This document shows positions 26,980 through 34,314 of a stretch of DNA of 64,000 nt, one piece after another. Source of the DNA: Aldehydirespirator sp963667505. Its GTDB lineage: Bacteria > Actinomycetota > Acidimicrobiia > Acidimicrobiales > Aldehydirespiratoraceae. How positions within the stretch are numbered: position 1 is the stretch's first letter; each line of letters opens with the position of its first letter. The position numbers and the translations under genes are program-made. The notes below the pieces were generated by a model, which did no database searches, was not told where the DNA came from, and worked only from the letters and a program-made list of their open reading frames with translations. The DNA lies in the NCBI GenBank assembly GCA_963667505.2, contig OY763490.2, positions 1,178,001 through 1,242,000 on the forward strand, read 5' to 3'.

Positions 26980-28116
26980 ATGATGGCCGATTCTCACAAC
27001 TATCTCGCCGTCATAAGGGTCGTGGGCGTCGGCGGCGGGGGAGTCAACGCCGTCAATCGGATGATCGACGCGGGGCTCCGCGGCGTGGAGTTCGTCGCGG
27101 CCAACACCGACGCGCAGGCCCTCGGAATGAGCGACGCCGACGTGAAGATCGACATCGGCCGGAACCTGACCCGAGGCTTGGGCGCCGGGAGCAACCCGGA
27201 GGTGGGCCGCCAGGCGGCGGAGGAGCACATGGACGAGATCCGGGAGGCTCTCAACGGCTCGGACATGGTCTTCATCACCGCAGGCAAGGGCGGGGGAACC
27301 GGCACGGGAGCGGCGCCCGTCGTGGCCGAGTTGGCCAAGAGCTCCGGGGCGTTGACGATCGGCGTCGTCACCCGGCCGTTCAGCTTCGAGGGATCGCGCC
27401 GCTCGGTCCAGGCGGAGGAGGGCATCCAGCGGCTGAAGGAGAAGGTGGACACGCTGATCGTCATCCCCAACGACCGCCTGATCTCGGTGGCCGACGAGAA
27501 GACTTCGATGCTGAACGCCTTCCGGATGGCGGACGAGGTGCTGCTGCAGGGCGTCGGAGGCATCACAAGCCTCATCACCACGCCCGGACTGATCAACACC
27601 GACTTCGCCGACGTTCGCACGGTGCTCACCGAGGCCGGGAGCGCGCTCATGGGCGTCGGTGCCGCCAGCGGAGAGGGAAGGGCGGTCGCCGCTGCTCGGG
27701 CTGCGATCTCGAGCCCGCTGCTCGAGTCCTCGATCGACCGGTCCCTCGGCGTGCTGCTCAACATCTCCGGCCCGTCGAATCTCGGACTGATGGAAGTCAA
27801 CGAGGCGGCCGAGGTGGTGCACGCCGTCGCGCACCAGGACGCCAACATCATCTTCGGCACTGTGATCGACGACTCCATGGGCGACGACGTCAGGGTGACG
27901 GTGATCGCCGCTGGCTTCGAGAGTGATCGCGAGGGCTTCGGAGGTTCGGCCGCTGAGCGCCGCGGCGCCGGATCCCGGCGACGGCCGGCGGTCGCGGACA
28001 CGGGCGCGCACGACAGTCTTCGGATCGCCGACGTCTTCGCCTCACCGAGCGATTCGGAGCAGTCTGGCGGGCTCGAGATCGACGACGAGTTCGACGTGCC
28101 CGAGTTCTTGCGCTAG
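26980..28116 (+). CDS. ftsZ: Cell division GTPase FtsZ
   Basis: 378 residues. GTP-binding 'VVGVGGGGVNAVNRM' at the start, tubulin signature 'GKGGGTGTGAAP' (102-113), and synergy-loop 'NTDFADVRTVL'. The disordered linker ends in the C-terminal peptide 'IDDEFDVPEFLR', the docking site for SepF. A GGGGAGG ribosome site precedes two tandem ATGs. It forms the cytokinetic ring. The 190-base gap before it may contain its own promoter, but I could not pick clear boxes. Confidence 0.96.
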   Translation: MMADSHNYLAVIRVVGVGGGGVNAVNRMIDAGLRGVEFVAANTDAQALGMSDADVKIDIGRNLTRGLGAGSNPEVGRQAAEEHMDEIREALNGSDMVFITAGKGGGTGTGAAPVVAELAKSSGALTIGVVTRPFSFEGSRRSVQAEEGIQRLKEKVDTLIVIPNDRLISVADEKTSMLNAFRMADEVLLQGVGGITSLITTPGLINTDFADVRTVLTEAGSALMGVGAASGEGRAVAAARAAISSPLLESSIDRSLGVLLNISGPSNLGLMEVNEAAEVVHAVAHQDANIIFGTVIDDSMGDDVRVTVIAAGFESDREGFGGSAAERRGAGSRRRPAVADTGAHDSLRIADVFASPSDSEQSGGLEIDDEFDVPEFLR

Positions 28117-28168
28117 CTGCCCTGCCGGCCACACAGAGGGTGTCGGCGAGGATGGGGGCGGGGGCCGG

Positions 28169-28930
28169 GTGATCGAGCGCATCGTGCCTGCTGGTCAGGG
28201 CTGGGCGGCCCGTGTCCGCTGCTCCGACCGCGCCGACGGCGACTTCCGCTGTGACGGGGCGGTCGTCGCCGGTGAGAGTCCGGGCCGCAGAGCCGGCTCG
28301 GGCCCGCGGGCTGAACGCGGGTCCCGGCCGGTCGACGCGGCCCTGGACCGCCGACGGCAGGCTCTGATGGCCGGCCGGTGGACGTGGCTCCGTCAGGTGC
28401 ACGGCACCGAAGTGGTGCCGGTGCGCGGGCCGGGAATGAACGCGGGCGCGGTCGCCGACGGAGCCGTCACGACCGTCTTAGGAGCGGTGCTGGCCGTGCA
28501 CACGGCCGACTGCACGCCGGTGGTGTTGGCCGGAGGCGGCGCTCTCGGCGTGGCTCACGCGGGCTGGCGGGGCATCGCCGCGGGGATCGTCGGCGCGACG
28601 GTTCGAGCCGTGCTCGCCGAGTCCGAAGACCCCGAGCCCCGGTTGGTGGCCCTCCTCGGCCCGACGATACGTCCGGCGTCCTACGAGTTCGGCGCGGCCG
28701 ACTTGGCCGCTGTGGCCGCCGCAGCGGGCTGCGACGTGACCGCATCGACTGCGTGGGGAACGCCCGCACTGGACCTCGCCGCCGCGGCGCGGGGCGCCCT
28801 GCAGGCGGCCGGTGTGAGCTGTGTGGAGGACTGGGGGATCGACACCGCCGCCGAGCAGTACTTCTCGCACCGGGTCCGAGGCGACGTCGGCCGCCAGGCC
28901 TTGGCGGCGAGGCTGGAGCCGGCGAGGTGA
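28169..28930 (+). CDS. pgeF: Polyphenol oxidase / purine nucleoside phosphorylase family (YfiH, PgeF)
   Basis: 253 residues from a GTG. The zinc/active-site residues are in 'RQVHGTEV' (His78), 'HTADCTPV' (Cys115) and 'VAHAGWRG' (His130). Members of the family act as multi-purpose purine phosphorylases/adenosine deaminases, and a peptidoglycan-editing role is reported for E. coli YfiH. The place directly after ftsZ is conserved in Gram-positives. Its stop overlaps the yggS start. Confidence 0.88.
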   Translation: MIERIVPAGQGWAARVRCSDRADGDFRCDGAVVAGESPGRRAGSGPRAERGSRPVDAALDRRRQALMAGRWTWLRQVHGTEVVPVRGPGMNAGAVADGAVTTVLGAVLAVHTADCTPVVLAGGGALGVAHAGWRGIAAGIVGATVRAVLAESEDPEPRLVALLGPTIRPASYEFGAADLAAVAAAAGCDVTASTAWGTPALDLAAAARGALQAAGVSCVEDWGIDTAAEQYFSHRVRGDVGRQALAARLEPAR

Positions 28931-29688
28931 CCGCGTCTGACGCGGCCTCGGAGATGCTGGCCGAGCGCTATGGGGCCGTGCTGGCCCGGATCGAGCGGGA
29001 GGGCGGCCGCGGCGTCGCGGTGGTGGCCGTCACCAAGTCCTTCGGCGCCTGGGCCATCGACGCTGCGGCTCGCTGCGGCATCGGCCACATCGGCGAGAGC
29101 TATGCCCAGGAGTGCGTGGCGAAGCTCGAGGAGACGACCGCCGAGCCGATGCCGCAGGTCCACTTCGTGGGCCGACTGCAGCGAAACAAGGTCAGGGTGC
29201 TAGCGGGCCGCGTCGACATGTGGCAGACCGTTGATCGTCCCGAACTGGCCTCGGAGATCGGTCGCCGGGCCCCTGGCTCACAAGTGATGATCCAGGTGAA
29301 CATCTCCGGCGAGGCGTCGAAGGGCGGCTGCGCGCCCGGGGAGGCCGAGACGCTGGCCGGAGCGGTGTCGGATGCGGGACTGCGCCTCGTCGGACTGATG
29401 GGGATCGCGCCGCTGTGTCCGCCCGAGGGCAGGCGGGAGAGCTTCCGATCGCTGCGGCGAATGACGGACTCGCTGGGCCTTCCGCACTGCTCGATGGGAA
29501 TGACCGACGACCTCGAGGTGGCCGTGGCCGAGGGCGCCACCCTCGTCAGGGTGGGCCGCAGCCTCTTCGGCGAGCGTCCCCGACACGGCATCGCAGGCGT
29601 GCCACAATGGGGCCTGCCGGCTGAGGACGATGACGGCGCCGAGGCGCGCGCTACATTCCCTCGGAAGGAGCGACGATCCACATGCTGA
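28927..29688 (+). CDS. yggS: PLP homeostasis protein (YggS/PROSC family)
   Basis: 253 residues from a GTG. Lys37 in 'VVAVTKSFG' is the pyridoxal-phosphate lysine; 'IGESYAQE', 'HFVGRLQRNK' and 'SMGMTDDLEVAV' mark the barrel fold. It has no known catalytic activity and buffers PLP. The C-terminal tail overlaps the sepF start by 7 bases. Confidence 0.9.
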   Translation: MTASDAASEMLAERYGAVLARIEREGGRGVAVVAVTKSFGAWAIDAAARCGIGHIGESYAQECVAKLEETTAEPMPQVHFVGRLQRNKVRVLAGRVDMWQTVDRPELASEIGRRAPGSQVMIQVNISGEASKGGCAPGEAETLAGAVSDAGLRLVGLMGIAPLCPPEGRRESFRSLRRMTDSLGLPHCSMGMTDDLEVAVAEGATLVRVGRSLFGERPRHGIAGVPQWGLPAEDDDGAEARATFPRKERRSTC

Positions 29689-30235
29689 AGAAGGCGATGA
29701 TCTACCTCGGACTGGGTCCGGACGAGCACTACGAGGGCTATGCCGACCCCATCCGGCCGGCACACTCTCAAGCCGCCCGGCCGGGCAGTACCAGGGCGGA
29801 CCGGCCGCGGGGGCCGGCCACGGCACGGTCTCGGTCGCGTCGGGCCCGAGCCCGGCCAGTCCGGTGCTCGGCCGCACGGTCCGGCCGGTGAACCTTGCGG
29901 CCGGCGAGGGGCAGTCGTCCCTCTCCGACCATGACTCCGAGAGCGTCGTGGCCACGTCGCGCCCGGTCGAACCGAAGACCATGAGTCCCCATGCGGTCTC
30001 CCCGGACGCGTTCAACGACGCCCAAGAGATCGGCGACCGGTTCAAGTCGGGCCAGCCGGTGATCGTGAACCTCCAAGCCGTCGACAGGGATCTGCGCCGC
30101 CGCCTCGTCGATTTCTCAAGCGGGCTGTGCTACGCGATGGGCGGCAAGATGGACCGGGTGGCCGATCAGGTGTATCTGCTCACTCCGGCCGACGTGGAGA
30201 TGTCGCGGGGGGCGGGCCGCTCGAAGATCCGCTGA
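29682..30235 (+). pseudogene. sepF: SepF, interrupted by an apparent one-base frameshift
   Basis: The N-terminus 'MLKKAMIYLGLGPDEHYEGY' is a typical SepF membrane helix, starts at an ATG after a GGAAGGAG ribosome site, and then its frame ends at 29891. The FtsZ-binding SepF domain ('AQEIGDRFKSGQPVIVNLQ' onward, to 30235) is in another frame. A single missing base in about 29740-29800 would join them. The best spot is the 12-bp GC palindrome at 29775-29786: one added base there yields a smooth linker. SepF is the FtsZ membrane anchor in actinobacteria lacking ftsA, so a true loss is unlikely; assembly error is the simplest view. Confidence 0.8.
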
Positions 30236-30239
30236 GGCC

Positions 30240-30506
30240 GTGGGCATGCCCTTCTTCGTCGTCTGCACTCTGCTCAACCTGTATGTGCTGGCCATCCTGG
30301 CGCGGGTTCTGCTCAGCTGGTTCCCCTTGAGCCCTGATGGCCCGATGGCGACCATCGCCGGCTTCCTGTTTGTCGTTACCGACCCCGTGATGACCAGGGT
30401 GCGCCGCGTGCTTCCCCCCGTCAGACTCGGCGGAGCCGCGCTCGACCTCTCCCCGGTCGTGGTGATCTTCGGAATATTCATCCTCCAGAGACTGCTTCCC
30501 TGCTAG
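30240..30506 (+). CDS. YggT-family membrane protein
   Basis: 88 residues from a GTG (ATG six bases later is possible). Two TM helices (about 4-24 and 64-86) around 'LARVLLSWFPLSPDGP' and 'VTDPVMTRVRRVLPP', the pattern of the YggT family. Sits between sepF and divIVA as in most actinobacteria; it may help envelope or division function. The gap of 185 bases downstream holds a GGCGCC hairpin that may be its terminator. Confidence 0.87.
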   Translation: MGMPFFVVCTLLNLYVLAILARVLLSWFPLSPDGPMATIAGFLFVVTDPVMTRVRRVLPPVRLGGAALDLSPVVVIFGIFILQRLLPC

Positions 30507-30691
30507 CGGGCTGTCGCTGACATAGCGGCGCAGCTTTCCTGCGCTCTGAGCAGCTCTGAGCAGGCGCCACTGCCCTTGAGGCGCCCTTACGAGTTGGGCG
30601 ACCGAGCATTAGCGGGGCCGTCCCTGCGGATCCGGCGCGCATTCTGGAGCTATCCACCGATCGCGTTGCTCTACGTGGGATCATCGCGTCC

Positions 30692-32305
30692 ATGAGTGCC
30701 TTAGGCGATCTAACGACCGAGGTCCGATTCCGTGAGCGCATGCGCGGCTACGACTACAACGAAGTCGACGAGTATGTGAAGGCGGTCGCTCAGGCTGCCG
30801 CTCAGGCGAGGGAGCGCATCGCTGAACTCGAGCAGCGGCTCAGTCGACTCGAGAGCGGCGATCCCCGTCACGACGACACCAGCGAGACGCGTGAGGCGAT
30901 AGTGCGCACGCTCGTGCTGGCCCAGAGAACGGCTGACACCACGGTTGCGGAGGCCCGTGCCGAGGCTCAGGCGATGACCGATGCCGCTCAGGAGCGTGCC
31001 ACCAAGACCGTCTCGGAGGCCGAGGCCGAGGCCGCCGCCCGGTTGCAGTCCGCTGAGGAGAAGGCAGCCCAGGTGCTGGCCGAGGGTGAGGAGAACTGCC
31101 AGCTCATCATCGCCGAGACCAAGCGCACCGCGGCCATCGAGATCGCAGCCGAACGGGAGCGCTGGCTCGAGGAACTGCGGGGCTTGCAGGAGGTCAAGGC
31201 TGACTTGGAGGCGACGAGCGCCCGGATCCGGGTCCGGCTGGAGGACGAGCAGGCCCAGTTGCACCAACTGGTGGCCTCGCTGAAGGTCTTCGTCGATGAG
31301 ATCTCTCCGGATCCGGCGGACCGCCGGCCGGATCAGCAGTCGACCAGCGGTGCCGTGCCGGGGGCACCGGCGGACTTCACACAAGAACCTGAAGCCGCTG
31401 CTAATTCGGATCCCGCGTCCGAAATGGTCGTGTCGGAGTCCGAGCTTGTTGCGGGTCCGGAGGCTGAAATGGTCGTGTCGGAGTCCGAGCTTGTTGCGGG
31501 TCCGGAGGCTGAAATGGTCGTGTCGGAGTCCGAGCTTGTTGCGGGTCCGGAGGCTGAAATGGTCGTGTCGGAGTCCGAGCTTGTTGCGGGTCCGGAGGCT
31601 GAAATGGTCGTGTCGGAGTCCCATGGCTCGGAGTCGGATGGTCCCGAGTCCGATGGCCCGGAGTCCGATTCTGCAGCCGCCGGTCTGGCGGTGGTCGACT
31701 ACGAACACGCGGATGCAGCCGACGCAGCCGCGGAGGCCGAGCCGAGCGGTACGTCGTCCGACTCGGGCCTCGCCGAGACGGATGTGAACGGATCGCATCT
31801 CCGGGCCGTCGGCCATCAGGGGGACGCAGGCGAGGCCGCGAGCGAAGAGGCGGACCTGCACGAGGGCTTCCTCGAGGATCTCGCGGCAGCATCCGAGGAT
31901 CCCGCCGACGACACCGCAGCCGAGCCGGTGCCGGAGACGCCCATGGTGAGATGGCTCGACAGCGGTGATCCGGAGGCCCGTCCTGACGCAGCCTTCGTCG
32001 CGGCCGCCACCCAGTCGTGGCCGGTCGTGGGGGACGAGTCGCCGGGATTGTTCGACGCCGACGCCGACGCCGGAGAGGACGAGGAGTTCATCGAGCAACT
32101 GCGCCGAGTCGTCAGCAGCGATGCGCCCCTGCCCGACTCCGAGGCCGCTATGTCGGCCTTCTTCGACCACGACGACGGTGCCGTCCACGGCGGCGGCCGT
32201 GGCCGCAGCGGCAGCCTCAGGCACTTGGCCGAGCCGCCGGCTGACTGCTTCGGGACTAGGGCCCTGAGGCCGGCCAGCGGTCTGGAACACCTGTCTTGGC
32301 CCTAG
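30692..32305 (+). CDS. DivIVA-domain protein (Wag31-like) with acidic repeat tail
   Basis: 537 residues. A short N-terminal DivIVA lipid-binding region ('VRFRERMRGYDYNEVDEYVK', about 11-30) leads into a long coiled coil (to about 205). The rest is acidic, low-complexity and repeat-containing, with Glu/Ser/Asp dominating. DivIVA proteins gather at curved membrane and direct polar or septal growth. Wag31 is about 260 residues, so the tail doubles the size. The last 25 residues look unlike the rest. No strong ribosome site is visible. Confidence 0.83.
   Translation: MSALGDLTTEVRFRERMRGYDYNEVDEYVKAVAQAAAQARERIAELEQRLSRLESGDPRHDDTSETREAIVRTLVLAQRTADTTVAEARAEAQAMTDAAQERATKTVSEAEAEAAARLQSAEEKAAQVLAEGEENCQLIIAETKRTAAIEIAAERERWLEELRGLQEVKADLEATSARIRVRLEDEQAQLHQLVASLKVFVDEISPDPADRRPDQQSTSGAVPGAPADFTQEPEAAANSDPASEMVVSESELVAGPEAEMVVSESELVAGPEAEMVVSESELVAGPEAEMVVSESELVAGPEAEMVVSESHGSESDGPESDGPESDSAAAGLAVVDYEHADAADAAAEAEPSGTSSDSGLAETDVNGSHLRAVGHQGDAGEAASEEADLHEGFLEDLAAASEDPADDTAAEPVPETPMVRWLDSGDPEARPDAAFVAAATQSWPVVGDESPGLFDADADAGEDEEFIEQLRRVVSSDAPLPDSEAAMSAFFDHDDGAVHGGGRGRSGSLRHLAEPPADCFGTRALRPASGLEHLSWP
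31421..31621 (+). repeat. 45-bp tandem repeat, 4.5 identical copies, inside the divIVA gene
   Basis: Units start at 31421, 31466, 31511, 31556 and 31601 (last one partial, 21 bases). The full copies are identical base for base and encode 15-residue units 'EMVVSESELVAGPEA'. They are followed by shorter Glu-Ser-Asp-Gly-Pro repeats. Identity at silent sites shows recent expansion by slippage or recombination. Confidence 0.95.
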
Positions 32306-32343
32306 AGTCTTCGTCTCGGACGGTCGGATGGGAGCGCTAGCGG

Positions 32344-32793
32344 ATGGCTGAAGCGAAGAGGGCGCGAGCCACCAAGGCATCGGCAGGCAAGGCCGCCCGC
32401 GAGAAGGGTTCCAAGCCTCGCTTCAGTCCGGAGTTCCTCGACACCATGCGACGCCGTCTGCTCGCCGAGCGGGCCAAGTACCTGCACTCGGCCGAGGAGT
32501 ATCGAGCGGAGGCGGATTCCCTGCTCGAGACGCGAGAGCCCGGCGACATCCAGTTCGACGAGGAGGGCGGCGAGGGCGCCACCGTGGCGGTGGAGCGCGA
32601 ACGCGACATCGCGCTGTCGAACCAGGCCCGCGAGACCGTCAAGCAGATCGATGCCGCCCTCGAGAGGATCAAGGACGGCACCTACGGCTACTGCATCACC
32701 ACGGGCGCTCCCATACCTCAAGCCCGCCTCAAGGCCATCCCGTGGGCGGCTCAGCGGGTCGAGGTCAAGGCGGGCGGTCTGCGACGCCGGTGA
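32344..32793 (+). CDS. DksA/TraR-family protein with a degenerate zinc finger
   Basis: 149 residues after a GGGAG ribosome site. A Lys/Ala-rich head, the family coiled coil ('FLDTMRRRLLAERAKY' through 'QARETVKQIDAALERIKDGT') and then the position of the zinc finger. The usual Cys-X2-Cys ... Cys-X2-Cys is reduced to one Cys ('YGYCITTGAPIPQARLKAIP'); the other three are Thr/Gln/Val-type residues. The rest of the finger ('IPxxRLxAxP') is conserved, so the family call is firm, but zinc binding is unlikely. RNA polymerase secondary channel is the known target of DksA. Confidence 0.85.
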   Translation: MAEAKRARATKASAGKAAREKGSKPRFSPEFLDTMRRRLLAERAKYLHSAEEYRAEADSLLETREPGDIQFDEEGGEGATVAVERERDIALSNQARETVKQIDAALERIKDGTYGYCITTGAPIPQARLKAIPWAAQRVEVKAGGLRRR

Positions 32794-32806
32794 CTTCGGC
32801 GGCGCC

Positions 32807-33301
32807 GTGACCGGCTCGGCTGCCGCCGGACCGACCAGCCGTCATGCACCCTTCCTGCTGGTGTCGGCCGCGGCCTTGGTGGTGCTCGACCAGTCGACGA
32901 AGTGGTGGGCTCTCCGAACGCTCGACGGTGGCCGCGTCATCGACATCTTCTGGTCGCTGAGGCTTCGGCTCGTGTTCAACACGGGGGCGGCCTTCAGCAC
33001 GTTCCAAGGGCTGGGGCCCCTACTGGGCATCGCGGGGGCGGCGGTGGCGGCGACCCTTCTGCTCAACCGTCGCCTGGTCCGGGGGCGGGCGTCGGCCGTG
33101 TGCGTCGGCAGTGTCGCCGGGGGAGCCCTGGGCAATCTGGCGGACCGCCTGTTCCGGTCGGGGGACGGCTTCCTGGGCGGCGCAGTCGTCGACTTCATCG
33201 ATGTGCAGTGGTGGCCGGTCTGGAACGTGGCCGACATGGGCGTGGTGGTGGGCGGCGCGGCCTTGGTCTTGAGCGCATGGCGCCTTCCGCGACGGGCCTG
33301 A
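32807..33301 (+). CDS. lspA: Lipoprotein signal peptidase (signal peptidase II)
   Basis: 164 residues from a GTG; an open frame upstream is not family-like. Four TM helices. Conserved blocks 'LDQSTKWW', 'NTGAAFS', 'GALGNLADRL', with catalytic Asp129 in 'VVDFIDV' and Asp143 in 'WNVADMG'. It removes signal peptides from prolipoproteins such as the LpqB-like protein in this window. Immediately upstream of rluD, a common pair. Confidence 0.94.
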   Translation: MTGSAAAGPTSRHAPFLLVSAAALVVLDQSTKWWALRTLDGGRVIDIFWSLRLRLVFNTGAAFSTFQGLGPLLGIAGAAVAATLLLNRRLVRGRASAVCVGSVAGGALGNLADRLFRSGDGFLGGAVVDFIDVQWWPVWNVADMGVVVGGAALVLSAWRLPRRA

Positions 33302-33307
33302 TCCGCG

Positions 33308-34246
33308 ATGGCTGCGATCAACGAGCGCGTCGGAGCGGCCCTGGACGGGATGCGGCTGGATCGTGCGGTCGCCCTCGTGGCCGACGTGAGTCGGGCCGTC
33401 GCGGCCCGCCTCCTGCGTGACGGAAAGGTCCGGCTCGACGACGCCGTGGTCGCCTCGGGCGCTCGGCGCTTGACACTGGGCGAGTCGCTCACCGTGGACT
33501 TCGAGGCCCCTGCGAAGGCCCGACCGACACCGGAGCCCGACGTGGTCTTCGATGTCGTGTTCGAGGACTCCGACGTGATCGTGGTCAACAAGCCTCCCGA
33601 ACTGGTGGTGCACCCCGGCGCGGGCCACGACCGGGACACCCTCGTCAACGGACTCCTGTCCCGCTATCCGGGGATCTCGACCGTCGGCGACCTCGAACGG
33701 CCCGGGATCGTCCACCGGCTCGACCGCGGCACCTCAGGGTTGCTCGTGGTGGCCCGGAGCGACCTGGCCTACCAGTCGCTCGTAGAGCAGATGCGGTCGC
33801 GACGGGTCGAGCGGGTATACGCCTGCCTGGTGTGGGGGCATCTCGACGCTCCGTCGGGGACCATCGACGCGCCGGTGGGCCGCTCGAGGCGCAATCCGCT
33901 GCGAATGACGGTCACCGACAGGGGACGTCCCGCCCGCACGCATTACGAGGTTGAGAGGCGCTTCGATCGGCCCGCGGCCACCTCGCTGTTGGCCTGTCGG
34001 CTCGAGACCGGCCGGACTCATCAGATCCGGGTCCATCTCAAGGCCATCGGCCACCCGGTCGTCGGAGACGGCACCTACGGCGCTGGAACCGCCGGAGCGG
34101 TTGGCGCCGGGGCCTCCTTGACGTGTCCGCGTCCGTTCCTGCACGCCAAGAGCCTGGCGTTCTGCCATCCTTCTTCCGGCGAGACGGTCCGAGCCGCAGC
34201 GCCCCTGCCCGACGATCTGTCAGCTGTGCTCGCCTCGCTGAACTGA
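33308..34246 (+). CDS. rluD: Large-subunit rRNA pseudouridine synthase (RluD type)
   Basis: 312 residues. N-terminal S4 RNA-binding domain (about 15-65) and a RluA-family catalytic domain with Asp139 in 'HRLDRGTSGLLV'. 'RLETGRTHQIRVHL' and 'GHPVVGDGTYG' complete the fold. Modifies 23S rRNA uridines. Six bases after lspA, so probably co-transcribed. It ends the cluster. Confidence 0.92.
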   Translation: MAAINERVGAALDGMRLDRAVALVADVSRAVAARLLRDGKVRLDDAVVASGARRLTLGESLTVDFEAPAKARPTPEPDVVFDVVFEDSDVIVVNKPPELVVHPGAGHDRDTLVNGLLSRYPGISTVGDLERPGIVHRLDRGTSGLLVVARSDLAYQSLVEQMRSRRVERVYACLVWGHLDAPSGTIDAPVGRSRRNPLRMTVTDRGRPARTHYEVERRFDRPAATSLLACRLETGRTHQIRVHLKAIGHPVVGDGTYGAGTAGAVGAGASLTCPRPFLHAKSLAFCHPSSGETVRAAAPLPDDLSAVLASLN

Positions 34247-34282
34247 CGCGACGGCCTGACGCGACCGGTCGTCCTACGGAGT

Positions 34283-34301
34283 CGGGCCGTCGGCAGGCCC
34301 G
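34283..34301. terminator. Possible terminator hairpin between convergent genes
   Basis: CGGGCC, a 7-base loop, and GGCCCG in the 68-base gap between rluD (+) and the channel gene (-). Short stem, no T-run. Confidence 0.3.
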
Positions 34302-34314
34302 TCGGTCCGCCAGG

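Noticed and set aside
29740..29800. Programmed -1 frameshifting in sepF
   Set aside because: No slippery heptamer of the X XXY YYZ type is visible at the junction; a missing base is simpler.
31421..31621. Regular 45-bp repeats as a CRISPR array
   Set aside because: Copies are directly adjacent with no spacers and lie in frame within a coding gene.
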